From: Nitrosovibrio tenuis
GTDB lineage: Bacteria > Pseudomonadota > Gammaproteobacteria > Burkholderiales > Nitrosomonadaceae
Length of the DNA: 64,000 nucleotides
Reading direction: 5' to 3'
NCBI RefSeq assembly: GCF_900109785.1
Contig: NZ_FOBH01000001.1
Coordinates: 372,001 to 436,000 of the forward strand
Under the pieces are notes generated by a model. The model was not told the origin of the DNA. It made no database searches and saw only the letters and a list, made by a program, of their open reading frames with translations. The position numbers and the translations under genes were made by a program. How positions within the stretch are numbered: position 1 is the first letter of the stretch; the number at the start of each line of letters is the position of its first letter. Positions 43,347 to 54,296 of this stretch are shown piece after piece.

Positions 43347-43949
43347 ATGGAAAGCCCAGCCGATGAATTCAACCGGGTGTGTGGCGTCGACGAATCCGGC
43401 AGAGGACCATTAGCGGGGCCAGTGTTTGCCGCGTGCGTCATACTCAATTCTGCCCATCGGATCGAGGGCCTGGCGGATTCGAAAACCCTTACTGAACAGC
43501 AACGCAACAGGCTGACTATCGCCATAAAAACATATTCCATGGCCTGGGCTATTGGGTCTGCGTCGGTTAGAGAAATTGACCGCCTGAATATTCTCCAGGC
43601 AAGCCTGCTGGCTATGAAGCGTGCCATTAAAAGTCTTTCCCTCATTCCCAGCAGGGTACTGATCGACGGCAACCATAGTCCTCGTCTGAGTTTTCCCGTA
43701 ACGACCATCGTCAGAGGCGACAGTCTTGTGCCGGAGATTTCCGCGGCTTCGATACTGGCCAAGACCGCTCGCGACGCGGAGATGGTGGCGTTGCACCGGC
43801 GCTTTCCAAATTATGGCTTCGACCGGCATAAAGGATATTCGACGGAGGCGCATATTGCGGCATTACGCATACACGGCGTTTCGGTGGTGCACCGGCGCAG
43901 TTTTGCGCCTGTCAGGGAATTAATGGGGGAAATTGAAAAGCTCGGGTGA
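43347..43949 (+). CDS. rnhB: Ribonuclease HII
   Basis: Cuts RNA in RNA-DNA hybrids and removes single ribonucleotides. 200 aa. The active-site start [14 protein letters not shown] gives Asp15 and Glu16; the third acidic residue is in LIDGNHSP, and the later KTARDAEM block is present. In many proteobacteria rnhB follows lpxB; those genes are missing here, leaving a 146-base gap after fabZ. Confidence 0.95.
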   Translation: MESPADEFNRVCGVDESGRGPLAGPVFAACVILNSAHRIEGLADSKTLTEQQRNRLTIAIKTYSMAWAIGSASVREIDRLNILQASLLAMKRAIKSLSLIPSRVLIDGNHSPRLSFPVTTIVRGDSLVPEISAASILAKTARDAEMVALHRRFPNYGFDRHKGYSTEAHIAALRIHGVSVVHRRSFAPVRELMGEIEKLG

Positions 43950-43994
43950 GGTGAGAATTGGCGATTGTATGCCGTCCTACTAATCGCAAGATAA

Positions 43995-44016
43995 AATCCT
44001 CGTTTATTGCAGGATT
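43995..44016 (+). terminator. Possible weak terminator after rnhB
   Basis: AATCCT (43995-44000) and AGGATT (44011-44016) form a perfect 6-bp stem with a 10-base loop, followed by ACGGTTTT. The stem is AT-rich and the U-run short, so the call is tentative. It lies at the end of the long envelope gene block. Confidence 0.35.
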
Positions 44017-44197
44017 ACGGTTTTAAGGAAATAACGCATTTCCCTTCATTTCAGTCTTCTTTCGTAGCGGCCGGTAATGCGGGAACCTGCTCTCAACAGA
44101 TCAGTTTGATCGGATCGAAGGTTTCGGTGCTTCAAAAAGTACGATTTATTGTTCAATTTTTATCCATGTCGCCAATTAACTGAGGCCCTCTAATATT

Positions 44198-44695
44198 ATG
44201 CGCATCGAAAAAGATACCGTGGTGTCACTCAAGTATGAACTGTCCGATCTCACCGGAAAAGTGGTGGAGAAGCCGAGCGAGGCGATCAGCTACTTGCACG
44301 GGGGTTATGACGGTATTTTTCCGATGGTCGAAGAGGAGCTGCATCACAAAGAGGTGGGGTACAGTTGCTCGGTTTTAATGGAACCGGAAAATACGTTTGG
44401 CGAGTACGACAGCGAATTGGTAAGGGTGGAGCCGCGCGAGCTCTTTCCGGACGACGTTACGGTGGGAATGCAGTTCGAAGGAGGACAGGAAGGATCCGAC
44501 GATACCCTGATCTACACCGTAACCGATATTGCCGAAGACAAGGTGGTGGTGGATGGCAATCACCCCCTGGCCGGCATGGCTTTGCGTTTTGATTGCACAG
44601 TTACAGACGTCCGCCCCGCGACTGTGGAAGAACTATCGCATGGGCACGCTCACGGACCCCATGGACATGGACACGGGCACGGGCATGAACATTAA
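44198..44695 (+). CDS. slyD: FKBP-type peptidyl-prolyl isomerase SlyD
   Basis: Prolyl isomerase and chaperone of the cytosol. 165 aa. The FKBP core with inserted flap is recognisable: VSLKYELSDLTGKVVEKPSE at the start, YLHGGYDGIFPMVEEEL, and VVDGNHPLAGMALRFDCTV. The last ~18 residues are His/Gly-rich (HGHGHGHGHEH), a metal-binding tail that in E. coli SlyD supplies nickel to hydrogenase maturation. No hydrogenase gene is nearby. It converges with mutS. Confidence 0.93.
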   Translation: MRIEKDTVVSLKYELSDLTGKVVEKPSEAISYLHGGYDGIFPMVEEELHHKEVGYSCSVLMEPENTFGEYDSELVRVEPRELFPDDVTVGMQFEGGQEGSDDTLIYTVTDIAEDKVVVDGNHPLAGMALRFDCTVTDVRPATVEELSHGHAHGPHGHGHGHGHEH

Positions 44696-44729
44696 CGGGA
44701 CCTCCTCACGCCGCAGCTGACAATACGGA

Positions 44730-47435
44730 CTATTGCTTTTCCGCTGCCTTTTTCAACGCATAAAGTTCTTCCAAAGCCTGTTTGGGACTTAGCTCGTCTG
44801 GTACGATTGCACGCAGCAATGCAAGAACGGGATGTTCGGGCGGGCTTTCCGGGCTTTCTTTGATTTGTTTCATCGCCGGCTCCTGTGAGAACAAATCGCG
44901 TTGTAGTTGGCTCCCAACCGGTTGCCTGCCGATACTTTCCTGCTCAAGTTTTACTAGATATCTTCTTGCCGTTTTGATCACCGGTTCAGGCACTCCCGCC
45001 AGCGCCGCCACCTGCAGGCCGTAGCTCTGGCTGGCCGGTCCCTCCTTGATGGCATGGAGGAATACAATATGATGCTTGTGCTCCACCGCATCAAGGTGGA
45101 TATTGGCTGCGTGCGCGAACTCCTCCGCGAGTCTTGTCAATTCGAAATAATGCGTCGCAAATAAGGTATAGCTTCGGTTCTTTTCCAACAGATACCGGGC
45201 AATTGCGAAGGCCAGCGCCAGGCCGTCAAAAGTCGACGTACCTCGTCCTATTTCATCCATCAACACCAGGCTTTGCGCGGTGGCGTTATGAAGGATGTTC
45301 GCGGCCTCGGTCATTTCCATCATGAATGTCGAACGCCCACCGGCAAGGTCATCGGATGCTCCGATCCGGGTAAAGATCTGGTCCATCGGCCCGATGCGGG
45401 CGCTTGCCGCCGGAACGAGGCTGCCACAATGAGCGAGCAATGCGATCAGCGCGACCTGCCGCATATAAGTAGATTTGCCTCCCATATTGGGGCCAGTAAT
45501 GACCAGCATTTGCCGTTGAGCTCCGCCGCATGCGCCAAACCGCACATCGTTGGCAATGAAGTTCTCCACCTGGTTTTCCACCACGGGATGGCGGCCTGCT
45601 TGAATTTCAATAACGGCCTCATCGGTAAAGACCGGCAATGCGTAATCGAGTGCGAGCGCGCGCTCGGCAAATGCCGCCAGCACATCCATTTCGGCGACGC
45701 TCCGGGCGACCTGTTGCAAATGGCCAATATATGCTGACAGCGTATCTAGCAATGCATTGTATAAAAATTTCTCCCGTTCCAGTGCGTGCTCCTGCGCCGA
45801 TAGCGCCTTATCCTCAAAAGCCTTGAGTTCCGGCGTGATATAGCGTTCGGCGTTCTTCAACGTTTGCCGTCTGCGATAGTCATCCGGAATCCTTTCGGTG
45901 TGGGCATGAGTCACTTCGATATAAAAACCATGCACGCGGTTATATTCCACCTTGAGATTTGAGATTCCCGTCCGTGTTTTTTCCCGTGCTTCCAGTTGCA
46001 GCAGAAATTCGCCACAATTATTTTGTAAGGCACGCAATTCATCCAGTTCGGCGTCGTAGCCATCCGCTATGACTCCACCTTCACGCAGCACGAGCGCGGG
46101 CTCTTCCCGTAGCGCCCGATCCAGAAGCGCGACAAGTGCAGCGTCGGGCGTCATCGATTGCGCCAGCGCCGCGACGTGCTGGCTGACGTGTTCAGGGATG
46201 GCATCAACGGTGGTAATCGTTGCAACGACCTTGGGCAGCTTTTTGAGACCATCACGCAGCCCTGATAAGTCTCGCGGGCGCGCGGATCTCAGAGCGATAC
46301 GTGCAGCGATGCGCTCAATGTCCGATATGCGCTTGAGACAGTCCCGCGTTGCGAGATACGGTCCCAATCCCGCTTCGCCCATTAAAAATGAAACGCCATC
46401 GAGCCGCTTCTGAATCGCCTCACGATCGCGCAAGGGATGATGCAACCACTGCCGCAGCAGGCGGCTGCCCATGTTCGTTGAACAGGTATCCAGGAGCGAC
46501 AGCAATGTCGGCGACTTATTGCCAAGTATGGTCTCGGAAATTTCCAGATTACGGCGCGTGGCCGCGTCCATGCGCAGGTGGGTACCGTCTCGCTCCACCT
46601 GCAGCCTGTTGATATGCGCAATACCCCCGTCCTGGATACCCATGCCTTGGATACCGCTGCGCTGGGCACCTTGGGTTAGGCGCGCATAGTCCAGTAGGGC
46701 GCTTGCAGCGCCCAGCGAAGGATGCAGACCATCACAACCGAAACCGGACAGATCATGCGTACCAAATTGCCGGGAGAGATTGCGCACGGCGGCTTCCACG
46801 TCGAATTGCCATAGTGGGAGACGTTTCCAGCCTGTTTGTTTGTGTGCATGGATATTGCCGAGTGCGGCAAGTTCCAGCGACTCAGGCAGAAGAATTTCCG
46901 AAGGCTTGAGGCGCTCAAGTTCACTCACCAGATTATCAAGCTTTGTTTCCGTGACGCAGAAGTGCCCGGCCGCCAGGTTGAGCCATGCCAATCCCAGCAT
47001 TGATTCATGCACGCACAACGCAAGCAGCAGGCTTTCGGATTTTTCTTCCAGCAGTGCCGCATCGGTCAGCGTCCCCGGCGTAATAATCCGCGTGACCTCG
47101 CGCTCCACCGGCCCTTTGGAGGTGGCGGGATCGCCAACCTGTTCGCAGATCACCACGGACTCGCCGAGCCTGATGAGCTTTGCCAGATACTGCTCGGCAG
47201 AATGATAGGGCACGCCCGCCATCCTGATCGGCTCGCCCGCCGACGTCCCGCGACGGGTCAGCGTAATGCCGAGCAGCCGCGCCGCCTTTTCCGCATCCTC
47301 AAAAAACAGCTCATAGAAATCCCCCATGCGGTAAAACATCAGCATGTCCGGATGCTGCGCCTTGATGCGCAGGTACTGCTGCATCATGGGAGTGTGGTTC
47401 TCCGTGCTTTTATCCTTCTGGTTCTGTTTAAGCAT
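44730..47435 (-). CDS. mutS: DNA mismatch repair protein MutS
   Basis: Recognises mismatches and starts methyl-directed repair with MutL. 901 aa (E. coli 853). The mismatch-contact motif Phe-x-Glu (F40-Y41-E42 in GDFYELFF) is present. The ATPase has Walker [14 protein letters not shown] and Walker [17 protein letters not shown]. The C-terminal tail with [19 protein letters not shown] resembles the tetramer-forming region. ATG at 47435. Transcribed on its own, convergent with slyD. Confidence 0.98.
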   Translation of the reverse strand: MLKQNQKDKSTENHTPMMQQYLRIKAQHPDMLMFYRMGDFYELFFEDAEKAARLLGITLTRRGTSAGEPIRMAGVPYHSAEQYLAKLIRLGESVVICEQVGDPATSKGPVEREVTRIITPGTLTDAALLEEKSESLLLALCVHESMLGLAWLNLAAGHFCVTETKLDNLVSELERLKPSEILLPESLELAALGNIHAHKQTGWKRLPLWQFDVEAAVRNLSRQFGTHDLSGFGCDGLHPSLGAASALLDYARLTQGAQRSGIQGMGIQDGGIAHINRLQVERDGTHLRMDAATRRNLEISETILGNKSPTLLSLLDTCSTNMGSRLLRQWLHHPLRDREAIQKRLDGVSFLMGEAGLGPYLATRDCLKRISDIERIAARIALRSARPRDLSGLRDGLKKLPKVVATITTVDAIPEHVSQHVAALAQSMTPDAALVALLDRALREEPALVLREGGVIADGYDAELDELRALQNNCGEFLLQLEAREKTRTGISNLKVEYNRVHGFYIEVTHAHTERIPDDYRRRQTLKNAERYITPELKAFEDKALSAQEHALEREKFLYNALLDTLSAYIGHLQQVARSVAEMDVLAAFAERALALDYALPVFTDEAVIEIQAGRHPVVENQVENFIANDVRFGACGGAQRQMLVITGPNMGGKSTYMRQVALIALLAHCGSLVPAASARIGPMDQIFTRIGASDDLAGGRSTFMMEMTEAANILHNATAQSLVLMDEIGRGTSTFDGLALAFAIARYLLEKNRSYTLFATHYFELTRLAEEFAHAANIHLDAVEHKHHIVFLHAIKEGPASQSYGLQVAALAGVPEPVIKTARRYLVKLEQESIGRQPVGSQLQRDLFSQEPAMKQIKESPESPPEHPVLALLRAIVPDELSPKQALEELYALKKAAEKQ

Positions 47436-47631
47436 TCCTTGTACTTTTGGTGATTCTCAGCAATTGGAGCATTGATATTAAAAGTGCTGGATTTTTATTG
47501 CTGAGGATATCGAGAGGTTTCGGCGCCAACTTTGTGGGGCCACTTGAGAATACGTTGATCGTTTTACCTTACGGATCCGGCGGTTAGCGATAAAAGAACC
47601 CGCCCCATACTCTACGACATGACCTTATATA

Positions 47632-47664
47632 ACAAATAAAACAGGCCGGTACGGGTGGCTGGCC
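47632..47664 (-). terminator. Intrinsic terminator of the debranching operon
   Basis: Reading the minus strand just past the glucosidase stop: GGCCAG, nine-base loop, CCGGCC (one mismatch in the stem), then TGTTTTATTTG. A GC-rich stem plus U-rich tail fits a rho-independent terminator. Confidence 0.5.
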
Positions 47665-47673
47665 GCTAAGACG

Positions 47674-50412
47674 CTATGGTTCTGATGGAACAGTCGCGTC
47701 CTGCCGCTTCCAGTACTCGGGAATATCGGTATGGTAGCGGCGCATCACCAGATTTGCCACCAGTCCGCTCCAGCCGGTTTGATGCGCGGCGCCCAGTCCC
47801 TGGCCCGTTTCTCCGTGAAAATACTCATGGAACAGCAGCAGGTCGCGCCAGTTTGGATCGCTCTGATGCGGGCTATCCGGGGGAAAGGCCGGAATCAGGT
47901 CGTATTCATCACGGCGGAAAATGTCCGCCAGCCGTTCCGCCAACAGGGTGGCGGCATATTTCAGATTGATTTCGTAGCCGTTCAGGCACGGCGCGGGAAA
48001 AGTAAAAGCATCCCCCAGGTAACGGTGCATCTTTTCGATAGCCTGAACCAGCAAATAATTGGTGGGCATCCACACCGGCCCGCGCCAATTGGAGTTGCCT
48101 CCAAACAGCGCTGAGTTGGATTCGCCCGGCACATAATCGATGGCAGCTTTGCCTATGCCGGGAATATGCCCGAGATCTTGTTGGGTTGCGTGGCGCTTGG
48201 AAACGCTGCGCACGCCGTGAGGCGACAGGAATTCGTTCTCGTTGAAGAGACGCGGCAGCATTTTGACCAGCATCGCGGCATTAACCAGCGACAGCAAATG
48301 CTCCCCACGTTCATTGGTGGTTACCGGGCAGGCACATATGATGCTTCCATTAAACATGCCATCCTGATGTTTCCAGAGCAGGTCGTTAAAACGCGTGCGT
48401 CCCGCCAGTAAACGGGCATCCACAACCTCACTGGCGAAGAGAGGTATGATGCCAACCCAGGAAAAAACATTGATACGTTGCGCAGTGCCATCGGGGTTGG
48501 CCACGAGATCCTTGAAAAAGCCGTCCACGTCATCCCAAAGCGATACATGTGCGCCGGTATGACCGGCAATCGTGTTGGCGATTGCCAGAAACTGGCTGTA
48601 GCACTGTATCGCGATGTCTTCATAGGCTCCGTCTTCAACGGCAATTTCCAGCGCCATTACTGTAAGCTGCAGGGAGAACATGGCCATCCAGCCGGTGGCG
48701 TCGGCCTGTTTCAGCGTATAACCGGACGGTAGCGGACGGGAGCGGTCATAAACGGATATATTGTCCAGCCCGAGAAATCCACCCTCAAATACATTCATGC
48801 CGGTGGCATCCTTGCGGTTGATCCACCAGGTGTGATTCAGCAATAACTTGTGCAGCACGCGCTTGAGAAACGCCACGTCGCCCCTGCCGCGCTGCACGCG
48901 TTCCGCGCGGAACACCTTGAGGGCGCTCATGGCTTGCAGGGGCGGGTTCACATCGTCAAACGCCCATTCAAATGCAGGGACCTGGCCATTCGGGTGCAAG
49001 TAGTTTTCGCGCAACAGCAGCTCGATTTGATCCTTGGCGAAATCCACATCGACAAGCGCCAGCGCCGCGCAATGAAAAGCCAGGTCCCAGGCCGCGAACC
49101 AGGGGTACTCCCAGGCGTCGGGCATCGAAACCACATCATTTGCCTTGAAATGAGGCCAACGATGGTTACGCCCGTGTTCTCGCGCGGAAGGTGGTGGAAC
49201 CCGGTCGCCTTTCAGCCAAGTAGAGACATCATAATGATAAAACTGCTTGTTCCATATCATGCCGGCGAGCGCCTGGCGCAGGATGCGGTGATCCTCAGCG
49301 CTCGCATGCGGCAGGAGCGTTCTGAAAAAAGCATCGGCCTCCGCACGGCGCTGGGTAAAAACCTGGTCGTGGCTGATGAATGGCTGAGTCTTAGGCTGGG
49401 CCGATAATATCAGATCAATTGCATGGGTTTGACCCGGCGCAACCACGAGTTTATGCACAGCGGCGAATTTGGTTCCCTGCTGCAGGGGATTCACCGCCGA
49501 TTGGTCGCCATCGATGAGGAAACGATGAAACGCGTCTTTGACATACGGCCCTGCGTTGGGCACGTCCCACAACCGGGAGTTATTGGTCTCGTTTTCCGTG
49601 TAGAGAAGGCTGGCTTTTTGCTGCCCATAGAGATGGTATGTTCCCAATAAAGGGTGTTGCGCAGCGACTGCCCAGGCGGCGCCACCGGAATCGATGCGGC
49701 CGCCGGGGCCGATAGAGCCATTGGGTGCCGGTGCAGCACGCAACACAGGCTTTTCATTTATTTCATCCGACCACGACCAGGTATTGCGAAACCAGAGCTG
49801 CGGCAATAGCCATAACGCGGCTTCGCTGGGTCCCCGGTTGCTGGCGAGGATGCGGATATGCAGTTCCTCGGGCGAAGCCTTTGCATAGAGTATTTCCACG
49901 TCCCAGTAGCGCCCCTCGGCGAAAGCGCCGCTGTCAATCAGGCCGAATGGAGGATCTTCACGCGAGCGGCGCGCGTTCTCTTCTATCAGTCGTGTATAAG
50001 GAAAGGCCGATTGGGGATATTTGTAGAGATAATGGAGCCACGCGTGCGAAGGGGTGGCATCGAGATAAAAATAGCATTCTTTCACATCCTCGCCGCGGTT
50101 ACCCTGGCTGCTGGAAAGACCGAACGCACGTTCCTTCAGGATAGGATCCCTGCCGTTCCACAATGCCAGCCCGAAACATAGCCACTGTGCCTCGTCCGAA
50201 ATACCCCCAAGACCGTCTTCATTCCAGCGGTAGGCACGGGAGCGGGCTTGATCGTGATCGAAATATTCCCAGGCGCTACCGTAGCGGCTGTAATCTTCTC
50301 GAACCGTGCCCCAAGCGCGTTCGGAGAGATAAGGTCCCCACAGACGCCAGTTCTCTGCGCGATGCTGCTGGTTTTTGAGGCGTTGCCGCTCCGCGTCCGA
50401 TTGAATGGGCAT
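47674..50412 (-). CDS. GH63/MGH1-like glucosidase
   Basis: A 912-residue cytosolic (no signal peptide) glycoside hydrolase resembling the C-terminal (alpha/alpha)6 catalytic domain of GH63 glucosidases. Recognisable segments are WRLWGPYLSERAWGTVREDY, WEYPWFAAWDLAFHCAALA, and NSNWRGPVWMPTNYLLVQA. It probably removes glucose from alpha-glucosides or glucosyl-glycerate-type compounds; the substrate is not certain. It starts three bases after the debranching-enzyme gene. Its ribosome site AGGAGG is made by that gene's last Glu-Glu codons, so translation should be coupled. Confidence 0.8.
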   Translation of the reverse strand: MPIQSDAERQRLKNQQHRAENWRLWGPYLSERAWGTVREDYSRYGSAWEYFDHDQARSRAYRWNEDGLGGISDEAQWLCFGLALWNGRDPILKERAFGLSSSQGNRGEDVKECYFYLDATPSHAWLHYLYKYPQSAFPYTRLIEENARRSREDPPFGLIDSGAFAEGRYWDVEILYAKASPEELHIRILASNRGPSEAALWLLPQLWFRNTWSWSDEINEKPVLRAAPAPNGSIGPGGRIDSGGAAWAVAAQHPLLGTYHLYGQQKASLLYTENETNNSRLWDVPNAGPYVKDAFHRFLIDGDQSAVNPLQQGTKFAAVHKLVVAPGQTHAIDLILSAQPKTQPFISHDQVFTQRRAEADAFFRTLLPHASAEDHRILRQALAGMIWNKQFYHYDVSTWLKGDRVPPPSAREHGRNHRWPHFKANDVVSMPDAWEYPWFAAWDLAFHCAALALVDVDFAKDQIELLLRENYLHPNGQVPAFEWAFDDVNPPLQAMSALKVFRAERVQRGRGDVAFLKRVLHKLLLNHTWWINRKDATGMNVFEGGFLGLDNISVYDRSRPLPSGYTLKQADATGWMAMFSLQLTVMALEIAVEDGAYEDIAIQCYSQFLAIANTIAGHTGAHVSLWDDVDGFFKDLVANPDGTAQRINVFSWVGIIPLFASEVVDARLLAGRTRFNDLLWKHQDGMFNGSIICACPVTTNERGEHLLSLVNAAMLVKMLPRLFNENEFLSPHGVRSVSKRHATQQDLGHIPGIGKAAIDYVPGESNSALFGGNSNWRGPVWMPTNYLLVQAIEKMHRYLGDAFTFPAPCLNGYEINLKYAATLLAERLADIFRRDEYDLIPAFPPDSPHQSDPNWRDLLLFHEYFHGETGQGLGAAHQTGWSGLVANLVMRRYHTDIPEYWKRQDATVPSEP

Positions 50413-50415
50413 GCA

Positions 50416-52482
50416 CTAATCCTCCTCTTTTTGTTTGGCTGCGCGTCGGACGCGCTCCAGTTTTACCCAAGCCTCCAGTATGCCAGCAACGCTCCATGCC
50501 TGTGACGGGGCGCCGCGCGGCTCATGAGGCGGTTCGCCATCGAAAATTTCCGAAATCGTGCCCAGGCCCGCATCCAGCAGATGGTCACGCATGGGGGCGA
50601 GACGGGATTGGGCCAGGTCGGCATTGCCCGTCACCCGGTATTCCGCCATCGCATAGTGAGGCAGCAGCCAGCTCCAGGCCGTTCCCTGATGATATGCCGT
50701 ATCGCGTTCCCGCACACCGCCTTCATAGTGGGGGCGGTAACCAGGGTGTTCCGCAGCCAGCGATCGCAAACCATAGGAAGTGAGCAGATGACGCCTTGCC
50801 TCGGCCAGCACCAGCGCCTGGGCCGATGGCGAAAGCGGTGAATAATGCAGGGTCACCGCCAGGATCTGGTTAGGACGTATGCTCGCATCGTTGCCTTCCG
50901 GTCCATCCAGCACGTCATACAACCCGCCCTCCGGTTTCAGGAAGCGTTGAAACCCTTTACGCGCCTGCCCGGCCAGCGTTTTGTAAACATCGGACTTCTT
51001 GCCGATCAATTGACTGAATTGCATCATGCACGTGAGCGCATTGAACCACAACGCGTTAATTTCCACTGGCTTTCCATGCCGGGGCGTGACCACACAGTCG
51101 CCGACCTTGGCATCCATCCACGTCAGTTGTAGTCCGGGCTCTCCAACGCGCAGCAGGCCATCGTCTGGATCGGCGCCAATGCTATGACGCGTGCCGCGCA
51201 CGTGCCAGTCAACCATTTCCTGAAGTAACGGATAAAATTCCCGCAATGTCACGACATCATGGCTGACTGAGATATACGCACGCCATGCTTCAAAGTACCA
51301 CAGGGCGGCATCGACCGTATTATATTGGGGTTGGCCGCCCTCATCCGGGAGGGTGTTCGGCAGCATGCCCCGGTCGGCAAAACGGGCATATGCCGCGAGG
51401 ATATTGCGGGCGGAAGCGTGGCGCCCGGTGGCTAGCAGCAATCCCGGCAGCGCAATCATCGTGTCCCGCCCCCACTCGCCAAACCATGGGTAACCCGCGA
51501 TAATCAATTCACCGCGCTGCCCAAGCTGTTGCCCGGGCCGTTCCTGGTCTTCCTTCCCCGAGCTTTCCTGTCGTGGAGCAGGTCGTATTATCAAAAAATT
51601 ATCGGCGGCCAATACAAGCTGCCGCACCCAGCATGGCGCGCCGCGCAATTCCGGGGCGTCGACCGCAGCAGTCATCAGTCGGGAAACATCGTGGGCGCGC
51701 CGGCGGCGGAGCAATTCCGACAGATGTGGCTGAGGCGCAGCCGCCCGCGTCGCCACCAGGCCGTTCCAATTAACGCTCAACGGCAATCGCATGTGTGCGG
51801 CGCACAAGTGCGCATCGCGATCTCCAAGGCCCCGCTCGTGTTCTCGCGCGAGATAAAAATCATCGATCCATTGATATCTTTCGAAGAGCTGGCCGCCATC
51901 GGCATAAAAATGCAATGCCGCGTCGCCGGCATGCCGGACACTGATATGGCGTTCGTCGCCTTCGATTGCGGGGCTGAACTCGTGTGAGATATTATCGCGG
52001 TGATGGCTGCGGTTATTTATCAGCAGATCGATGCCCAGATACACGGGCCGCTCCAATGCATGAGCCAGACGCCAGGCAATACAGGTCGTATGCTGGTCCT
52101 GCTCCATCCAGATGCATTGCTCCAGGATCAGGTCATCGATTGCGAAACGCCAGACTGGAATACTGCCATCGAGCTGGAACGATTCGATATGTATCAGTCC
52201 TTTTGGTTCAACTGCACCACTGCCCCAGCAATTGGTAAACAGCGGCCAGCTGCGCTCGCTGTCATGCAATGTCGCATCTGCTTTGACGAATATCAGGCGC
52301 CGCTCCAACGAGGTTTCCGCGGGCGCGATGAGCAGGCCATGGTAGCGCCGCGTCAGGCACTGAGCAATCGTGCCGCCGGCATATCCGCCGAGACCGTCCG
52401 CCAGCCACCACTCGCGCCTGCTGGCTTGTTCCAGATCGCAACAGGTTGCGCGGCCAAAGCGGATAATATCCGGCGGTTCCAT
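50416..52482 (-). CDS. Amylo-alpha-1,6-glucosidase (GH133-type debranching enzyme)
   Basis: A 688-residue enzyme of the archaeal/bacterial glycogen-debranching type. The N-terminal domain has the signature EWWLADGLGGYAGGTIAQ followed by TRRYHGLLIA. The catalytic (alpha/alpha)6 barrel includes GYPWFGEWGRDTMIALPGLLL and NTVDAALWYFEAW. It is expected to hydrolyse alpha-1,6 branches of glycogen-like glucans. ATG at 52482 is chosen because GGGAAC lies just upstream; an upstream TTG at 52569 is less likely. It forms an operon with the GH63-type gene downstream. glgB, glgP and glgX are not in view. Confidence 0.87.
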   Translation of the reverse strand: MEPPDIIRFGRATCCDLEQASRREWWLADGLGGYAGGTIAQCLTRRYHGLLIAPAETSLERRLIFVKADATLHDSERSWPLFTNCWGSGAVEPKGLIHIESFQLDGSIPVWRFAIDDLILEQCIWMEQDQHTTCIAWRLAHALERPVYLGIDLLINNRSHHRDNISHEFSPAIEGDERHISVRHAGDAALHFYADGGQLFERYQWIDDFYLAREHERGLGDRDAHLCAAHMRLPLSVNWNGLVATRAAAPQPHLSELLRRRRAHDVSRLMTAAVDAPELRGAPCWVRQLVLAADNFLIIRPAPRQESSGKEDQERPGQQLGQRGELIIAGYPWFGEWGRDTMIALPGLLLATGRHASARNILAAYARFADRGMLPNTLPDEGGQPQYNTVDAALWYFEAWRAYISVSHDVVTLREFYPLLQEMVDWHVRGTRHSIGADPDDGLLRVGEPGLQLTWMDAKVGDCVVTPRHGKPVEINALWFNALTCMMQFSQLIGKKSDVYKTLAGQARKGFQRFLKPEGGLYDVLDGPEGNDASIRPNQILAVTLHYSPLSPSAQALVLAEARRHLLTSYGLRSLAAEHPGYRPHYEGGVRERDTAYHQGTAWSWLLPHYAMAEYRVTGNADLAQSRLAPMRDHLLDAGLGTISEIFDGEPPHEPRGAPSQAWSVAGILEAWVKLERVRRAAKQKEED

Positions 52483-52611
52483 ACTTTGTCGTTCCCAAAA
52501 AGAGCGATGTCGCCCGTCTTTTCGTCGATCCTGCCTGAACATATCCGCCGCCTGCTTGCGGATATGCAAGGAAGAATTCTTCAGGGAATTCTTCGGAGCA
52601 ATTCTTCGTTG

Positions 52612-53421
52612 TTAACTCATCTTTAAGTCTCTGCCCAGGTGCGGTGAAATGACCTGTATCATTTGCCCGAAGATTTTCGGATTGCCCGCGACCACATTAC
52701 CGCTTTGCAGGTGAGTGGCGTTGCCGTCCATATCACCCACCAGCCCTCCTGCTTCCGTGATGAGCAGGCAGCCGGCAGCCATATCCCACGGCGAAAGCCC
52801 GAACTCCCAAAAGCCGTCGTAGCGTCCAGCCGCTACAAACGCGAGATCCAGCGCGGCGGAACCAGGCCGGCGGATGCCCGCGACCTTCGGCATGATATCC
52901 CTGAATATCGCCATATAGCTTTCCACGTTCGAAAACTCGCGAAACGGGAAGCCGGTGCCGATCAGGCAATCGGCAAGTTGATTGCGCTTGCTTACGCGCA
53001 GACGGTGATCGTTCAGATAAGCTCCCCGCCCGCGGCTGGCGGTGAACAGTTCGTTTGCAAATGGATTGTACACGACAGCCTGGGTCGGTATGTTTTTATG
53101 CATCAGTGCTATGGACACCGAGTAATGCGGGAAGCCATGAAGGAAATTGGTAGTGCCATCGAGCGGATCGATCACCCATTGATATTCCGACTTGGCGGGA
53201 TCACCTTGAGCGCCGCTTTCTTCTGCTAGAATGGAATGGTTGGGATAAGCCTCCAGCAGTGTCCTGATGACAGCGTCTTCCGCCGCACCGTCCACTTCAC
53301 TGACAAAGTCACTGTGTGCCTTTCGTGAAACATGCAGTAAATCCAGATTCTGCGCAGCGCGGTTTATGATACCGCCTGCGCGCCGTGCGGCTTTTACCGC
53401 AATGGTGAGCATAGGGTGCAT
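52612..53421 (-). CDS. suhB: Inositol-1-monophosphatase family protein SuhB
   Basis: A 269-residue Mg-dependent, lithium-sensitive phosphatase of the IMPase fold. Motifs: ILAEESG, the metal site [20 protein letters not shown], and the C-terminal [15 protein letters not shown]. In E. coli SuhB also joins the rRNA antitermination complex, and the genomic placement next to trmJ and iscR, as in many gamma- and betaproteobacteria, supports the SuhB name. It is divergent from trmJ with 38 bases between the starts. Confidence 0.93.
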   Translation of the reverse strand: MHPMLTIAVKAARRAGGIINRAAQNLDLLHVSRKAHSDFVSEVDGAAEDAVIRTLLEAYPNHSILAEESGAQGDPAKSEYQWVIDPLDGTTNFLHGFPHYSVSIALMHKNIPTQAVVYNPFANELFTASRGRGAYLNDHRLRVSKRNQLADCLIGTGFPFREFSNVESYMAIFRDIMPKVAGIRRPGSAALDLAFVAAGRYDGFWEFGLSPWDMAAGCLLITEAGGLVGDMDGNATHLQSGNVVAGNPKIFGQMIQVISPHLGRDLKMS

Positions 53422-53459
53422 TACTTGGGTTCGAGAATTGAACAGGCTGCGATTTTAAT

Positions 53460-54296
53460 ATGAATCCCCTCCAGCCGCTTGATAATGTCCGCGTAGTGCT
53501 AAGCCATACGAGCCACCCCGGCAATATAGGCGGAGCGGCGCGGGCAATGAAGACGATGGGGTTGGGCTCCCTCTATCTTATAAATCCAAGATCATTTCCC
53601 GACATGGAAGCGGAAAGGCGCGCCGCCGGCGCATGGGACATCCTGAACAAAACTGTGGTTTGTGCGGACCTTGACCAAGCCTTAAGCGGAACGGTGCTGG
53701 CTGCGGCGGTCACTGCTCGCTCGCGTGATCTTTCGCATGAGGTTTTTGATGCTCGCCAGGGGGCATTGGAACTTGTTTCTCATGCCCGGAAAAGTCCTGT
53801 AGCACTGGTTTTTGGCACGGAAATGTCGGGCCTCACCACTCAGGAGGTAAGCAAGTGCCAGATCATTCTGCATATTCCGGCCGATCCAGAATATTCATCG
53901 CTCAATCTCGCCAGCGCGGTACAAGTGATGGCGTACGAGTTGCGCATGGCGCTGTCGGAGCCCGGGCCTGTGCCACGAATAGCCGGGATGGCGGCACGCT
54001 TCGATGAAATTGAATTGCTGCTCAGCCATCTTGAGCGCGTCGCGGTCCGCAGCGGCTTTCTGAATCCTGAGGCGCCAAAACGGTTGATGCAGCGGTTGCG
54101 CCGATTGTTTGCCCGTACCCGGCTGGAAAAAGAAGAAGTCAACATATTGCGCGGAATTCTCGGCGCGTGCGAAAAACGGATGCAAACACCCCCGCCTATC
54201 GCTTTGGGCAGCTCGGGCGCGTCCGAGGAAATTCCAGGTGATTCCTGCATTGACCGCTCAGATGAAAACGAGCTGGACACCGAGCGGACCAGATAG
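53460..54296 (+). CDS. trmJ: tRNA (Cm32/Um32) 2'-O-methyltransferase TrmJ
   Basis: SPOUT-family methyltransferase acting on position 32 of several tRNAs. 278 aa. The N-terminal SPOUT domain has VVLSHTSHPGNIGGAARAMK and the trefoil-knot SAM motifs VALVFGTEMSGLT and IPADPEYSSLNLASAVQVM. A helical C-terminal extension follows. The last ~30 residues are low-complexity. It precedes iscR, as in E. coli. Confidence 0.94.
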   Translation: MNPLQPLDNVRVVLSHTSHPGNIGGAARAMKTMGLGSLYLINPRSFPDMEAERRAAGAWDILNKTVVCADLDQALSGTVLAAAVTARSRDLSHEVFDARQGALELVSHARKSPVALVFGTEMSGLTTQEVSKCQIILHIPADPEYSSLNLASAVQVMAYELRMALSEPGPVPRIAGMAARFDEIELLLSHLERVAVRSGFLNPEAPKRLMQRLRRLFARTRLEKEEVNILRGILGACEKRMQTPPPIALGSSGASEEIPGDSCIDRSDENELDTERTR

